DNA of 64,000 bases. Source: Rallus limicola. Lineage: Eukaryota > Chordata > Aves > Gruiformes > Rallidae. The translations under genes were made by a program, and so were the position numbers. How positions within the stretch are numbered: position 1 is the first letter of the stretch; every line of letters starts with the position of its first letter. Where the stretch lies: positions 26,599,083-26,663,082 of the forward strand of contig JAKCOZ010000008.1 in the NCBI GenBank assembly GCA_022605955.1. The letters are read 5' to 3'. The notes below the pieces were generated by a model. The model was not told the origin of the DNA and made no database searches. It saw only the letters and a list, made by a program, of their open reading frames with translations. Of this stretch, positions 63,844 to 64,000 are shown piece after piece.

Positions 63844-64000
63844 CTAAATAAAAGAGGAGAATGTGAGGCAAAGCTACTTGTGTAGAATGCTTCACCAACA
63901 ATGCCTCTTCCATGAATGAAAAACATGTGCAACCACTACAGAAGTATCTCTCACCCTGGTGAGCATCTGATGTTGATGCAGCACATGAGGATGTGCTTAA
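63844..64000 (-). other. CDK15 intron (3' end only)
   Basis: Part of the intron that precedes the HTDLARYM exon. On the minus strand it ends in TTTTATTTAG directly before the exon, a normal acceptor. Nothing else is recognisable in it. Confidence 0.8.

Overview
This is vertebrate nuclear DNA, most likely from a bird (another sauropsid is possible). Three things point there. One real gene is visible, split into short GT-AG exons by introns of 0.6 to 9 kb. The only transposon family I can recognise is CR1-like LINE. There are no Alu, L1 or other mammal-type repeats. The species cannot be named from the sequence alone.

Right half (about 31.2-64 kb): the minus strand carries the 3' half of CDK15 (cyclin-dependent kinase 15, the PFTAIRE-2 kinase). 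I assembled eight coding exons, read right to left at 63843-63781, 61778-61655, 61074-60954, 55122-55029, 50515-50452, 43431-43383, 40807-40668 and 31373-31276. Phases match at all seven junctions and every intron is GT-AG. The total is 753 nt, or 250 codons plus a stop. They run from the HTDLARYM region of the kinase domain through [11 protein letters not shown], the activation segment and the C-lobe to a short tail. An AATAAA lies 31 nt beyond the proposed stop. The 5' half (ATP-binding lobe, PFTAIRE helix) lies beyond the right edge. The last exon is the least certain.

Left half (about 1-31 kb): no gene that I can support. This is the intergenic space downstream of CDK15. In human the next gene in that direction is FZD7, so this may be part of a CDK15-FZD7 regulatory interval. 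It holds a degraded CR1 copy (11.04-12.07 kb), fragments of an old palindromic repeat family, a C-rich 24-bp minisatellite (18.5 kb), a G-quadruplex motif (21.1 kb), and several homeobox-motif-rich stretches that look like conserved non-coding elements. One of these, at 30.18-30.30 kb, is an internal tandem duplication carrying TGTCACATGACC twice.

Most noteworthy: (1) the CDK15 reading frame is intact but carries LAC in place of the conserved LAR in the activation segment, and a diverged C-lobe exon and tail; (2) a near-complete inverted repeat of about 100 bp sits just past the CDK15 poly(A) signal; (3) the duplicated TGTCACATGACC module. I saw no bacterial-type system, CRISPR array or intact mobile element. 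No numbers here come from database searches.
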